NCBI GenBank assembly: GCA_947476285.1
Contig: CANJPU010000056.1
Span: 1 to 35,677, forward strand
Origin: Comamonadaceae bacterium
GTDB lineage: Bacteria > Pseudomonadota > Gammaproteobacteria > Burkholderiales > Burkholderiaceae_C
Direction of reading: 5' to 3'
DNA length: 35,677 nt
Under the pieces are notes generated by a model that was given only the letters and a program-made list of their open reading frames with translations, did not search any database and had not been told where the DNA came from. Below are positions 23,806-31,352 of this stretch, piece after piece. The stretch's first letter is position 1; each line of letters begins with the position of its first letter. A program made the position numbers and the translations under genes.

Positions 23806-25470
23806 GTGGAGTCTGAAGAAATCTGTTTCATGCCGGTATCGGATCTGGCGCGGCGCATCGGGTCGGGCGAGTTGTCTGCTGTGGAGGTGGTCGATTGTTT
23901 TCTGGACCGCATCGCACAGTTTGACGATCAGTTGCACAGCTACATCACGGTGACGGCCGACATCGCACGTGCCGCCGCAAAGCATGCGGACGAAGAGCGC
24001 GCCAAGGGGCGCAGCCTGGGCCTGCTGCATGGCGTGCCCTTTGGGCTCAAAGACATGTTCGAGACCCGGGGAGTGCTGACCACCGCCCACTCACGGGTGC
24101 TGCAACACCATGTGCCGACGCAGGATGCGGCCGTGGTGGAGCGATTGCATGGGGCAGGCGCGGTCTTGCTTGGCAAGCAGGCCTCGCATGAGTTCGCGCA
24201 TGGCGGCCCTTCGTTTGATCTGCCTTGGCCACCCGCACGCAATCCATGGAACCCGGCCCACTACACCGGCAGCTCCAGCACCGGCTCGGCTGCCGCAGTA
24301 GCGGGCGGTCTGGCTGCGTTCGCGCTGGGCACCGACACCGGCGGCTCGGTGCGCACACCGGCATGGATGTGCGGACTGGTGGGATTCAAGCCCAGCTTCG
24401 GCTGGGTCAGCCGCACCGGCGTCATTCCATTTTCATCAAGCTGCGACCATGTGGGCCCCATTGCGCGCACCGTACAAGACGCAGCGATGGTGCTGCAGGT
24501 GATTGCCGGACATGACCCGCGCGATAGCGGCAGCGCCAATCTGACGCCAACTGATTTTCGCGCCCAGCTCGGGCAGGATGTGCGCGGCATGCGCATCGGC
24601 GTGCTGCGCCACCACTGGGAAGAAGACATCCGGGTCAATCCGGAACTGCGCCAGGCAGTCGATGTCGCGCTGGATGTGCTGCGCGATCTGGGCGCGCAGA
24701 TTGAGGAAGTGCGGGTGCGCTCCCTGCATGAATACTACGCAGTGCGCATCATGCTCACCGAGAGCGAGCTTTTCGCACGGCACCAGGCGCATCTGCGCGA
24801 ACATGCGGGCGACTATGGCGATCATTTTCTGGGCCGCACGCTGGCGGCTTGCCTTTTTTCATCAGCCGATTACATCGCCGCGCAGCGCGAACGCAGACGC
24901 ATGATCAGCGAGTTCGACGCGCTTCACACACGCTACGACGCTTTCATCACCGCCGGCTCGGGCCCGGCGCCTCACATGAATGCCCACCGATCGATAGGCG
25001 CACAACAGAAGTGGTCCTCACCCAGCATGGGCACGGTGTTCAGCGTGACCGGCGCGCCTGCGTTGGCACTGCCCTGCGGCTTCAGCCAGGCAGGGCTGCC
25101 CCTGGGCCTGCAGATTGCGGGCCGTCATTTTGACGACGCGCGGGTGCTGCGAATCGGCCATGCGTACGAGCAGGCAACGCAGTGGCATATGCGCCGCCCG
25201 CACATGATTGCCGGGGCCCAGGCACCGGCCGTGGACACCGGTCATGACGCGCCAGTGATCGATGCGGATGCGCAGACCCGCGCTCATGTGGATGCATCGG
25301 TGCGCCATGCGGGGCTGCATCTGTCAGACCATCAGCTCGCGCTGCTGCTGGAATCGGCGCCTTATGCAATCGCCATGGCCAAAAAAACGAATCGCGAGTT
25401 GCCTTGGAGCGATGAGCAATCGGCGGTGTTTCGGCCTGATCTAGATCACTCAACACAATCTTGCGAATGA
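23806..25470 (+). CDS. Amidase signature family hydrolase (long form)
   Basis: This is a 554-residue amidase. The start is GTG 23806, with AGGAG 5 bases upstream. The Ser-cisSer-Lys triad is found at Lys82 (PFGLKDM), cis-Ser157 in GSSSTGS and nucleophile Ser181 in TGGSVRTPAWMCG. An extra C-terminal region of about 80 residues follows the catalytic domain (VDTGHDAPVIDAD onward). It has helical character and a segment resembling the small subunit helix found in gamma-Glu or Asp half-amide hydrolases, though I cannot assign it. The enzyme would hydrolyse an amide to acid and ammonia in the cytoplasm. Its neighbours are an atypical MmgE/PrpD and two Bug proteins. Confidence 0.88.
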   Translation: MESEEICFMPVSDLARRIGSGELSAVEVVDCFLDRIAQFDDQLHSYITVTADIARAAAKHADEERAKGRSLGLLHGVPFGLKDMFETRGVLTTAHSRVLQHHVPTQDAAVVERLHGAGAVLLGKQASHEFAHGGPSFDLPWPPARNPWNPAHYTGSSSTGSAAAVAGGLAAFALGTDTGGSVRTPAWMCGLVGFKPSFGWVSRTGVIPFSSSCDHVGPIARTVQDAAMVLQVIAGHDPRDSGSANLTPTDFRAQLGQDVRGMRIGVLRHHWEEDIRVNPELRQAVDVALDVLRDLGAQIEEVRVRSLHEYYAVRIMLTESELFARHQAHLREHAGDYGDHFLGRTLAACLFSSADYIAAQRERRRMISEFDALHTRYDAFITAGSGPAPHMNAHRSIGAQQKWSSPSMGTVFSVTGAPALALPCGFSQAGLPLGLQIAGRHFDDARVLRIGHAYEQATQWHMRRPHMIAGAQAPAVDTGHDAPVIDADAQTRAHVDASVRHAGLHLSDHQLALLLESAPYAIAMAKKTNRELPWSDEQSAVFRPDLDHSTQSCE

Positions 25471-25490
25471 ACCTGCAAAGGAAAATCACC

Positions 25491-26471
25491 ATGAAACCTA
25501 TCCATCGTCTTTGTGCCCTTGGGTGCATGTTGGCCCTCTCGCTGGCCTGCGTCACGCCAGTGCATGCGCAGGCCTGGCCTTCCAAGCCGATCAAGCTGGT
25601 CGTCACCTTCGCGGCCGGAGGAGGAGCCGATTTTGTCGGCCGGGCCATTGGCGGCAAGCTGACGGACAGCCTGGGCCAACCGGTGGTGGTGGACAACCGC
25701 GCCGGTGGCGGCGGCCTGATCGGAAACGAAGTGGTAGCCAAGGCAGCCCCCGATGGCAGCACGCTGCTGCTGGGCGCGGCGGGGCCACTCACAGTCGCGC
25801 CTCACCTCTACAAGAAGATTGGCTACGACACGCTCAAAGACTTGATGCCCGTCGCGCTCATTGCCTCCACGCCCTTCGTGCTGGTGGTCAATCCGTCGGT
25901 GTCCGCAAACAACCTGGGCGAACTCACAGCCTTGGTCAAGCGCAACCCCGGCAAACTCACCTACGGCTCTTCGGGCACTGGCGGCGCCCCGCATCTGGCC
26001 GGCGAGTTGTACAACGCGATGGCCTCGGTGAACCTAGTGCATGCACCCTACAAGGGTTTGGCCCCCGCGATCAACGATTTGCTGGGCGGGCACATCCAGG
26101 TGCTGTTTGCTGACACCGGCCTGGTGCTGCAGCACATCAAGGCCGGCAAGCTGCGGGCGCTGGCGGTCACTGGGCGGCAACGCACCGCCTTGCTGCCAGA
26201 GGTGCCCACCATGATCGAAGGGGGGCTGCGCGACTATCAGGCCGGCTCCTGGTACGGCATCCTGGCACCGGCTTCAACGCCGGCGTCCATCATCACCCGC
26301 ATCAACACCGATGTGCATGCCGCGCTGGCACAGGCCGATCTGCAGAAGCAGCTTGTCGCCCAGGGCATGGAAGCAGTCAACATGAGCCCTGAGCAGTTCT
26401 CCTCGGTCCTGCGCGAGGACTATGACAAATGGGGCAAGCTGATCAAGGACGCGAACATCAAGCTGGAGTAG
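25491..26471 (+). CDS. Bug/TctC-family periplasmic solute-binding protein
   Basis: This is a 326-residue Bug protein with a Sec signal (MKPIHRLCALGCMLALSLAC, cleavage near AQA at residue 28). I preferred ATG 25491 because AAGGAA precedes it and the signal peptide begins there; an ATG at 25467 is also in frame. Motifs are FAAGGGAD, DNRAGGGG, APDGSTLLL and HAPYKGLAPA. It closes the 21374 unit, 20 bases after the amidase stop. The Asp in DNRAGGG, where the others have Glu, suggests a slightly different ligand pocket. Confidence 0.92.
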   Translation: MKPIHRLCALGCMLALSLACVTPVHAQAWPSKPIKLVVTFAAGGGADFVGRAIGGKLTDSLGQPVVVDNRAGGGGLIGNEVVAKAAPDGSTLLLGAAGPLTVAPHLYKKIGYDTLKDLMPVALIASTPFVLVVNPSVSANNLGELTALVKRNPGKLTYGSSGTGGAPHLAGELYNAMASVNLVHAPYKGLAPAINDLLGGHIQVLFADTGLVLQHIKAGKLRALAVTGRQRTALLPEVPTMIEGGLRDYQAGSWYGILAPASTPASIITRINTDVHAALAQADLQKQLVAQGMEAVNMSPEQFSSVLREDYDKWGKLIKDANIKLE

Positions 26472-26536
26472 TTGCCACGACCGAAAGCTTCGCCAAATCG
26501 CCATAATTGATTTATGGCTCGCTATTCATTTTTCTG

Positions 26537-26565
26537 TTGACACCCCCGGTGGCGCTGCGCATAAT
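26537..26565 (+). promoter_or_regulatory. Sigma70-like promoter of the mutase operon
   Basis: A perfect -35 hexamer TTGACA (26537-26542) is separated by exactly 17 bases from a -10 box CATAAT (26560-26565). It lies 46 bases upstream of the TTG start codon at 26612. The flanking sequence is locally AT-rich (26500-26540) compared with the GC-rich coding regions. Confidence 0.7.
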
Positions 26566-26611
26566 CAGGGCGCACAAGGCAAGGGCAGGCCTGCACCCAC
26601 CGGAGAACCAA

Positions 26612-28240
26612 TTGTCAGAACCACAAGCTGCATCGGGCGTTACCTGGTCCGGCATCCCGCTCAAGACCTCCTATGGGCCAGCACAGCCGGACGCTTCATA
26701 CAAGGAGAAGCTGGGTGCGCCGGGCGAAATGCCGTTCACTCGCGCCGGGCATGCGCAGATGTACCGCAAGCGCCTGTGGATCACGCGGCAGTTGGCGGGG
26801 CTGGACACTGCGGCAGCCACCAATCAGCGCCTGCGCTACCTGGTGGCCAATGGCCAGACCGGGTTGGCCGTGGTACCCGACACGCCCACACAACTCGGGC
26901 TGGACAGCGACCATCCATTGGGCGAACGCTCAGTGGGAACGCAGGGTGTGCCCCTGTGCACGGTGCAGGACATGGACCAGATGCTCGATGGTGTCGATCT
27001 GACCAACATCACGGCGTCTTTCTCAGTGCCGGGCCCCAGCGTGCCTGTGCTGCTGGCGCAGTTGCTGGCAGTGGCGGACCGCAGGGGCGTGCCCTGGGAC
27101 AAGCTGCGTGGCTCGTTCCAGAACGATCCCTTGCAGGCCACCCACACTTGCTATGACCCGGGCACACCATTGGAGCTGGGCATGCGCCTGTGCGTGGACA
27201 CCATGGAGCATTGCGCCCGCCATGTGCCGGGTTTTCACCCCACCACCGTCAATGCCTACGACTTGCGCGAGAGCGGCCTCAACGCCGCCGAGGAAATCGG
27301 CGTGGCCATCGCGATGGCGCGTGCGTACCTGGAAGAGACCCTCAAGCGCGGTGTGTCCATCGATCAAGTCGGCCCCGGCGTGCTGCTCATTTGCAGCGCG
27401 CACATCGACCTGTTCGAGGAAGTCGCCAAGTTCCGCGCGGCGCGCAGGATCTGGTCGCGCATGATGCGCGATCACTTCGGCGCCAAGGAAGAGCGCACCT
27501 GCCGGCTGACGCTGGCGGTGCACACCGCAGGCTCGTCCTTGTTCGCCCCACAACCGGTGAACAACGTGGTGCGCGGCACGATCGAGGCATTGGCGGCCGT
27601 GCTGGGCGGATGCCAGGGCCTGGATCTCTCGGCCTATGACGAACCAGTGGATCTGCCCTCCGAGCAAGCGGGCATGGTGGCGCTGCGCACGCAGCAGATC
27701 ATTGCACTTGAATCGGGCGCGGCCAATGTGGTTGACCCGCTGGGTGGCTCCTGGTTCGTTGAGGAGTTGACCGACGAAGTCGAGCGCCGTGCGCTGGCCG
27801 TCATTGACGAGATCGACAAGTTGGGCGGCATGGTGGCTGCGGCCAAAGCGGGCTGGCTGCGCAATCTGATGGACGAGCGGCAGTGGGCGCTGCAAAAAAG
27901 CATCGAGTCGGGAGAGCGACCCATCGTGGGCGTCAACTGCTATCAGATTGCCCCGGAGAAAGACACGCTGCTGTCCTTTCGTGGGGAGCACCCCGAACCT
28001 TGCCGCGAGCAAGTGGACATCGTTCGCGCATTCAGGCAAGGCCGCAATGCGGCGGCAACCCGGGCGGCCTTGGCTGCCCTCACGGTGGTGGCCAAAGACA
28101 CGAGCCAGAACCTGATCATCCCGATCAAGACCGCGGTGGAGGCTGGCGCGACCATGGGTGAGGTGATGGGCACGATTCGGCAGGCATACGGACTGTCGTA
28201 TGACCCGCTGAACGCGATCCAGGCCGGCACCACAATTTGA
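26612..28240 (+). CDS. B12-dependent acyl-CoA mutase, large subunit (divergent methylmalonyl-CoA mutase family)
   Basis: This 542-residue protein has the TIM-barrel domain of the methylmalonyl-CoA mutase family but no B12 domain, which is encoded separately just downstream. The same split is seen in isobutyryl- and 2-hydroxyisobutyryl-CoA mutases. I chose TTG 26612 because GGAGA sits 5 bases upstream and the transcript begins downstream of the in-frame TTG at 26507. Family motifs include PFTRAGHAQMY, SFQNDP, EVAKFRAAR and NNVVRGTIEA. Key residues of methylmalonyl-CoA mutase are changed: Tyr89 corresponds to Leu61, Ser114 to Ala86, Arg207 to Cys170 and the catalytic His244 to Asp207, while the neighbouring Tyr243 is kept (Tyr206). 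The substrate is therefore unlikely to be methylmalonyl-CoA and is unknown. Confidence 0.88.
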   Translation: MSEPQAASGVTWSGIPLKTSYGPAQPDASYKEKLGAPGEMPFTRAGHAQMYRKRLWITRQLAGLDTAAATNQRLRYLVANGQTGLAVVPDTPTQLGLDSDHPLGERSVGTQGVPLCTVQDMDQMLDGVDLTNITASFSVPGPSVPVLLAQLLAVADRRGVPWDKLRGSFQNDPLQATHTCYDPGTPLELGMRLCVDTMEHCARHVPGFHPTTVNAYDLRESGLNAAEEIGVAIAMARAYLEETLKRGVSIDQVGPGVLLICSAHIDLFEEVAKFRAARRIWSRMMRDHFGAKEERTCRLTLAVHTAGSSLFAPQPVNNVVRGTIEALAAVLGGCQGLDLSAYDEPVDLPSEQAGMVALRTQQIIALESGAANVVDPLGGSWFVEELTDEVERRALAVIDEIDKLGGMVAAAKAGWLRNLMDERQWALQKSIESGERPIVGVNCYQIAPEKDTLLSFRGEHPEPCREQVDIVRAFRQGRNAAATRAALAALTVVAKDTSQNLIIPIKTAVEAGATMGEVMGTIRQAYGLSYDPLNAIQAGTTI

Positions 28241-28255
28241 CGCGGACATAGTCTC

Positions 28256-28672
28256 ATGAACACCTCACCGATCCGAATCGTTCTTGGCAAAGTCGGGCTG
28301 GACATGCACGACATAGGCTCGAAGTTTGTGGCACGCGGCTTGCGCGATGCCGGCATGGAAGTGATCTACCTGGGCGCGTTCCAGACCGCTGACAGCATCG
28401 TCGGTGCAGCCACCACCGAAGACGCGGACGTGGTCGCGGTGAGCAACATCTCTGGCGAATACATGTTGTACGTTCCAGAAATTCTGCAAAAACTGCAGGA
28501 GCGCGCCATGGATCCTGTCGTTTTGGTTGGCGGCCTGGTGCCGCCCAAAGATAATGAACGGCTTCTTGCGATGGGCGTGCACGGCGTTTTCGGCCAGGGA
28601 AGCACGATCGAGGCGATCGTTGCTTTCGTGCAGGCGGCAGTGGAGAAACGCCGGGCCTCGCAAAAGGCCTGA
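28256..28672 (+). CDS. Cobalamin-binding subunit of the acyl-CoA mutase
   Basis: This 138-residue protein is the flavodoxin-like B12 domain that pairs with the large subunit encoded 15 bases upstream. The DxHxxG motif (Asp16, His18, Gly21 in GLDMHDIGS) supplies the lower axial histidine to cobalt. The later segments SNISGEYM and VGGLVPP match the nucleotide-tail binding loops. The length matches small subunits such as HcmB and IcmB (about 136 residues). It is cytoplasmic and forms a heteromeric mutase. It is followed after 14 bases by meaB, which completes a self-contained mutase set. Confidence 0.93.
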   Translation: MNTSPIRIVLGKVGLDMHDIGSKFVARGLRDAGMEVIYLGAFQTADSIVGAATTEDADVVAVSNISGEYMLYVPEILQKLQERAMDPVVLVGGLVPPKDNERLLAMGVHGVFGQGSTIEAIVAFVQAAVEKRRASQKA

Positions 28673-28686
28673 GCGCGCAACAAGCC

Positions 28687-29634
28687 ATGTCGCAAGCCAC
28701 GAGCGATTCACGCCAACTGGAACGGGTCGAGATAGCTCGGCGCATCAGCTCAATCGAGCGTGGCAATTGGCTGGCTGCGGTCGATACGCCCGGCCCGCCG
28801 CGTCGCTCACGCGTCATTGGCATCACTGGCGTACCGGGGTCGGGCAAGAGCACCTTGGTTGATGCACTGGTGGCGCTCTACCGCAAGGCATCCGATCGCG
28901 TCGCGGTCATCGCAGTGGACCCGAGCAGCCCGGTGACCGGCGGCGCTTTGCTGGGCGATCGGGTGCGCATGAATCGCCATGCATCTGATGAAGCAGTTTT
29001 CATCCGCAGCATGGGCAGCCGCGGCCGCATGGATGGCCTGGGCCCGGCCGTGCAGGACAGTTGCCGGCTGCTGACCCACCGTGGCTATGACCCGGTGCTG
29101 ATCGAGACGGTGGGTGTGGGCCAGGTGGAGCTGGGCGTCGTCGCGTGCAGCGACATTCGGGTGCTGGTGCTCGCGCCGGCCTGGGGCGACTATGTGCAGG
29201 CCGCCAAGGCCGGCTTGATCGAGATGGTGGACCTGGTCGTGATCAACAAGTCTGATCTGCCAGGTGCCGCGAATTTACTGAGCGACATTTCGGACGCTCT
29301 GCGCCATCGCAGCGGCCCGCCGATCCGGGTAGTGGGGGCGACTGCCACGCAGGGCGAAAACGGGGTCGGCGCGGTGCGCGATGCGATTGAGGAGATCTGG
29401 CAGGGCTTTGGGCCAGAGGGTTTGCGAGCGCGCCGCCTGGATGCCTTGGCAAGCGAAATGCACAGTCGCGCCATTGCAGCTTTTTCTGGCGGCCCCATGC
29501 AGCGGGCCGTGACCGATGGCGTAGCCATGCGCTTGGCCGAGTCGGTTTACGCGGGCACTGCCACTGCGGCGGATGCCGCCCGGACACTGTTGCTTGACGC
29601 GGTGCAGCGGGCCCAGCCCGATTCCAACGCTTAA
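28687..29634 (+). CDS. meaB: MeaB/ArgK-type GTPase chaperone of the mutase
   Basis: This 315-residue G3E-family GTPase has the P-loop GITGVPGSGKST with Lys54, the VDPSSPVTGGALLGDR and MGSRG switch segments, and ETVGVGQ followed by NKSD. MeaB proteins gate loading of adenosylcobalamin and protect and reactivate B12-dependent acyl-CoA mutases. The gene lies directly after the B12 subunit, as in many mutase operons, so the partner is almost certainly the 26612/28256 enzyme. Use of GTP rather than ATP is indicated by NKSD. It is cytoplasmic. Confidence 0.93.
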   Translation: MSQATSDSRQLERVEIARRISSIERGNWLAAVDTPGPPRRSRVIGITGVPGSGKSTLVDALVALYRKASDRVAVIAVDPSSPVTGGALLGDRVRMNRHASDEAVFIRSMGSRGRMDGLGPAVQDSCRLLTHRGYDPVLIETVGVGQVELGVVACSDIRVLVLAPAWGDYVQAAKAGLIEMVDLVVINKSDLPGAANLLSDISDALRHRSGPPIRVVGATATQGENGVGAVRDAIEEIWQGFGPEGLRARRLDALASEMHSRAIAAFSGGPMQRAVTDGVAMRLAESVYAGTATAADAARTLLLDAVQRAQPDSNA

Positions 29635-29654
29635 CCTTTGAGTGGGGTCAATCC

Positions 29655-30818
29655 ATGAGTCATGTCGAATCATCCGAAACCACGATGCTGCGCGATAGCC
29701 TGCGCCGCTTTGTCGACAAAGAAATGCCACGCGAGCTGGCCCGCAAGTGGGACCGCGAGGACATCTTTCCGCGCGATGTGTTCGCACGCCTGTGCGAGCT
29801 TGGAGTCACTGGGCTGACGGTGTCCGAGGCCTATGGCGGCACCGGCCCCAACATCGTGGCCACCATGGCCACCATCGAAGAACTCGCCAAGCGCTCGCTG
29901 GCGGTGGCCGTGCCCTACATCATGTGTGTGTGCTACGCGGGAATGAACATTGGCGAGAGCGGCTCGCCGCAGCAAAAGGCGGAACTGCTGCCCAAGATCG
30001 CGCAGGGCAAGATCTTGTTCGCCTACGGACTGACCGAGCCCAACGTGGGCGCTGATTTGGCCAGCGTGGAGACCACCGCGCGCAGGCAAGGCGACAAGGT
30101 GATCGTCAACGGCGCCAAGAGCTTCTGCTCGGGCGCGCACCTTTCCGACTACATCTATTGCCTGGTGCGCACTGACTCGCCGGACAAGCGCTACAAAAAC
30201 CTTTCCATCATTCTGATTCCGCCTTCCACACCCGGTGTCACGGTGAGGGTCACAGACGCCATTGGCATGAAGGGCGCGCCCACCACTGATGTGAGCCTGG
30301 TCGATGTGGAAGTGCCAGCTTCGGCCATCGTGGGGGGCGACGCCGGCTGGAACAATGGCTGGTCGATGCTGGTGGGCTCGGTGCTGAATGTGGAGCGCCT
30401 CGAAGTGGCCGCGATGGCACTGGGCATCGCCGAAGCCGCTGTGGCCGACGCGTGGAGCTACAGCCAGGAGAGAGTGCAGTTCGGCCGCACGATCAGCGGC
30501 TTTCAGGCGATTCGCCATTCCTTGGCCAATGTTCGCACCGACTTGCATGCCTGCCGCTTGATGCTGTACGACGCAGCCAGCCGGGTCGACCGAGGCGCGC
30601 CGTGCAATGTGGAGAGCGCGATGGCCAAGCTTTTCATCTGCGAGAAGGGCAAGTCCATCGTACTGGAGTGTCAGACCATCATCGGTGCCTACGGACTGAC
30701 GCGCGAGTTCGACATCGAGAAATACGTGCGCGACATGCTGATCTTGCCCATCGCGGGCGGCTCATCGAACATTCAGCGCAACAACATCGCCAACATGTTG
30801 GGGTTGTCCAAGGGATGA
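29655..30818 (+). CDS. Acyl-CoA dehydrogenase
   Basis: This is a 387-residue flavoenzyme of the acyl-CoA dehydrogenase family that introduces an alpha,beta double bond and passes electrons to ETF. It has the FAD and substrate motifs LTEPNVGAD, a TDAIGMKGAPTTDV-type beta domain and RVQFGRTISGFQAIRHSLA. The usual C-terminal catalytic Glu (YEGTS in short/medium-chain enzymes) is replaced by IAGGSS, so Gly stands in its place. Glu247 in NVERL aligns with the alternative catalytic Glu of isovaleryl-CoA and long-chain dehydrogenases. A branched acyl-CoA substrate is therefore likely and fits a mutase product. The gene is the last of the mutase operon, 20 bases after meaB. It converges with the selenoprotein gene at a gap of only 6 bases. 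Confidence 0.92.
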   Translation: MSHVESSETTMLRDSLRRFVDKEMPRELARKWDREDIFPRDVFARLCELGVTGLTVSEAYGGTGPNIVATMATIEELAKRSLAVAVPYIMCVCYAGMNIGESGSPQQKAELLPKIAQGKILFAYGLTEPNVGADLASVETTARRQGDKVIVNGAKSFCSGAHLSDYIYCLVRTDSPDKRYKNLSIILIPPSTPGVTVRVTDAIGMKGAPTTDVSLVDVEVPASAIVGGDAGWNNGWSMLVGSVLNVERLEVAAMALGIAEAAVADAWSYSQERVQFGRTISGFQAIRHSLANVRTDLHACRLMLYDAASRVDRGAPCNVESAMAKLFICEKGKSIVLECQTIIGAYGLTREFDIEKYVRDMLILPIAGGSSNIQRNNIANMLGLSKG

Positions 30819-30824
30819 GCCCGA

Positions 30825-31352
30825 TCAGGTCTGCGCTGTGATCGACTGCATGATGCGTGCAAACGCAGCATCGGCCAATGCGTGCAGTTCGGCGTCGGTG
30901 CGATCTTGCACTGGATGCGGGATGAACACCATGGCCGGGTGGTAGCCAAGCGAACGTGACTGCGCCTGCGCTGCATTGATGAACTCGGTGGTGGCGATGC
31001 CCACACCCACCAATCCTCTGCCTTCGAGATCCGCGATGTCATGCATACAGCACGACGTGCAGGAGCCTCAGTCGGATAAGGCTTCAACCACCACCTGGCA
31101 TTGCGCCGCGATCTTCTGCTTGAGTTCGACTGGGGCGGGCTTGGTGTTGGTGGGCTTGCGGTAACGCTTAACCTCCAGGCCCTGCTGCGAGAACAGTTGC
31201 TCAAGCCGATCGATGAAAACATCGCCCCGCAGCTTGGCAATGTCCAGCAGGCCGATGGTGAGCCCCTGCAGATTGGCCGGACGTTGCCTGACGGTGCGCT
31301 GTGCGGGTGCGGACTCGCCGGTCGGGTCCATGAGTATGCTTGCGTCATTCAT
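30825..31352 (-). CDS. UGSC-family selenoprotein (in-frame UGA read as selenocysteine)
   Basis: Two adjacent minus-strand open frames (31352-31068 and 31046-30825) are one gene interrupted by an in-frame TGA at 31070-31068. Reading TGA as selenocysteine gives a 175-residue protein with the motif ALSD-U95-GSCTSCCMHDI. This is the defining signature of UGSC-family (seleno)proteins, whose other members have Cys at that place. The N-terminal half resembles a small alpha/beta nucleotide-binding-like fold (IGLLDIAKLRGDVFIDRL); the downstream part (LVGVGIATTEFINAA, HPAMVFIPHPVQ) is conserved in the family. Its ATG overlaps the stop of the thioredoxin-fusion gene (ATGA). A SECIS-like hairpin follows the UGA. 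The family function is unknown; redox or detoxification chemistry is likely. A sequencing error is unlikely, because the frame is continuous and the stop is exactly TGA at the Sec position. Confidence 0.88.
31038..31070 (-). promoter_or_regulatory. Bacterial SECIS-like hairpin following the UGA codon
   Basis: In transcript sense the UGA (31070-31068) is followed by 11 bases, then the stem GUCGUGC (31056-31050), the loop UGUAU (31049-31045) and GCAUGAC (31044-31038). All 7 pairs form, one being G-U. The loop has G at its second position. The distance from UGA to the loop G is 19 bases, close to that in the Escherichia coli fdhF element. These features match the bacterial SECIS model recognised by SelB. 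Confidence 0.75.

Noticed and set aside
26472..26611. Cobalamin riboswitch before the mutase operon
   Set aside because: The gap is only 140 bases and I see no B12-box-like conserved segment; a promoter and a short leader fill it.
31057..31067. Alternative 4-bp hairpin GCAC/GUGC closer to the UGA
   Set aside because: Its 3-base loop and 4-bp stem are weaker than the 7-bp stem-loop just downstream, and the distance to the UGA is shorter than usual for bacterial SECIS.
31047..31070. Frameshift or pseudogene explanation for the split ORF at 31068
   Set aside because: The reading frame is the same on both sides, the stop is TGA exactly at the U of UGSC, and a SECIS-like hairpin follows, so recoding is the better explanation.
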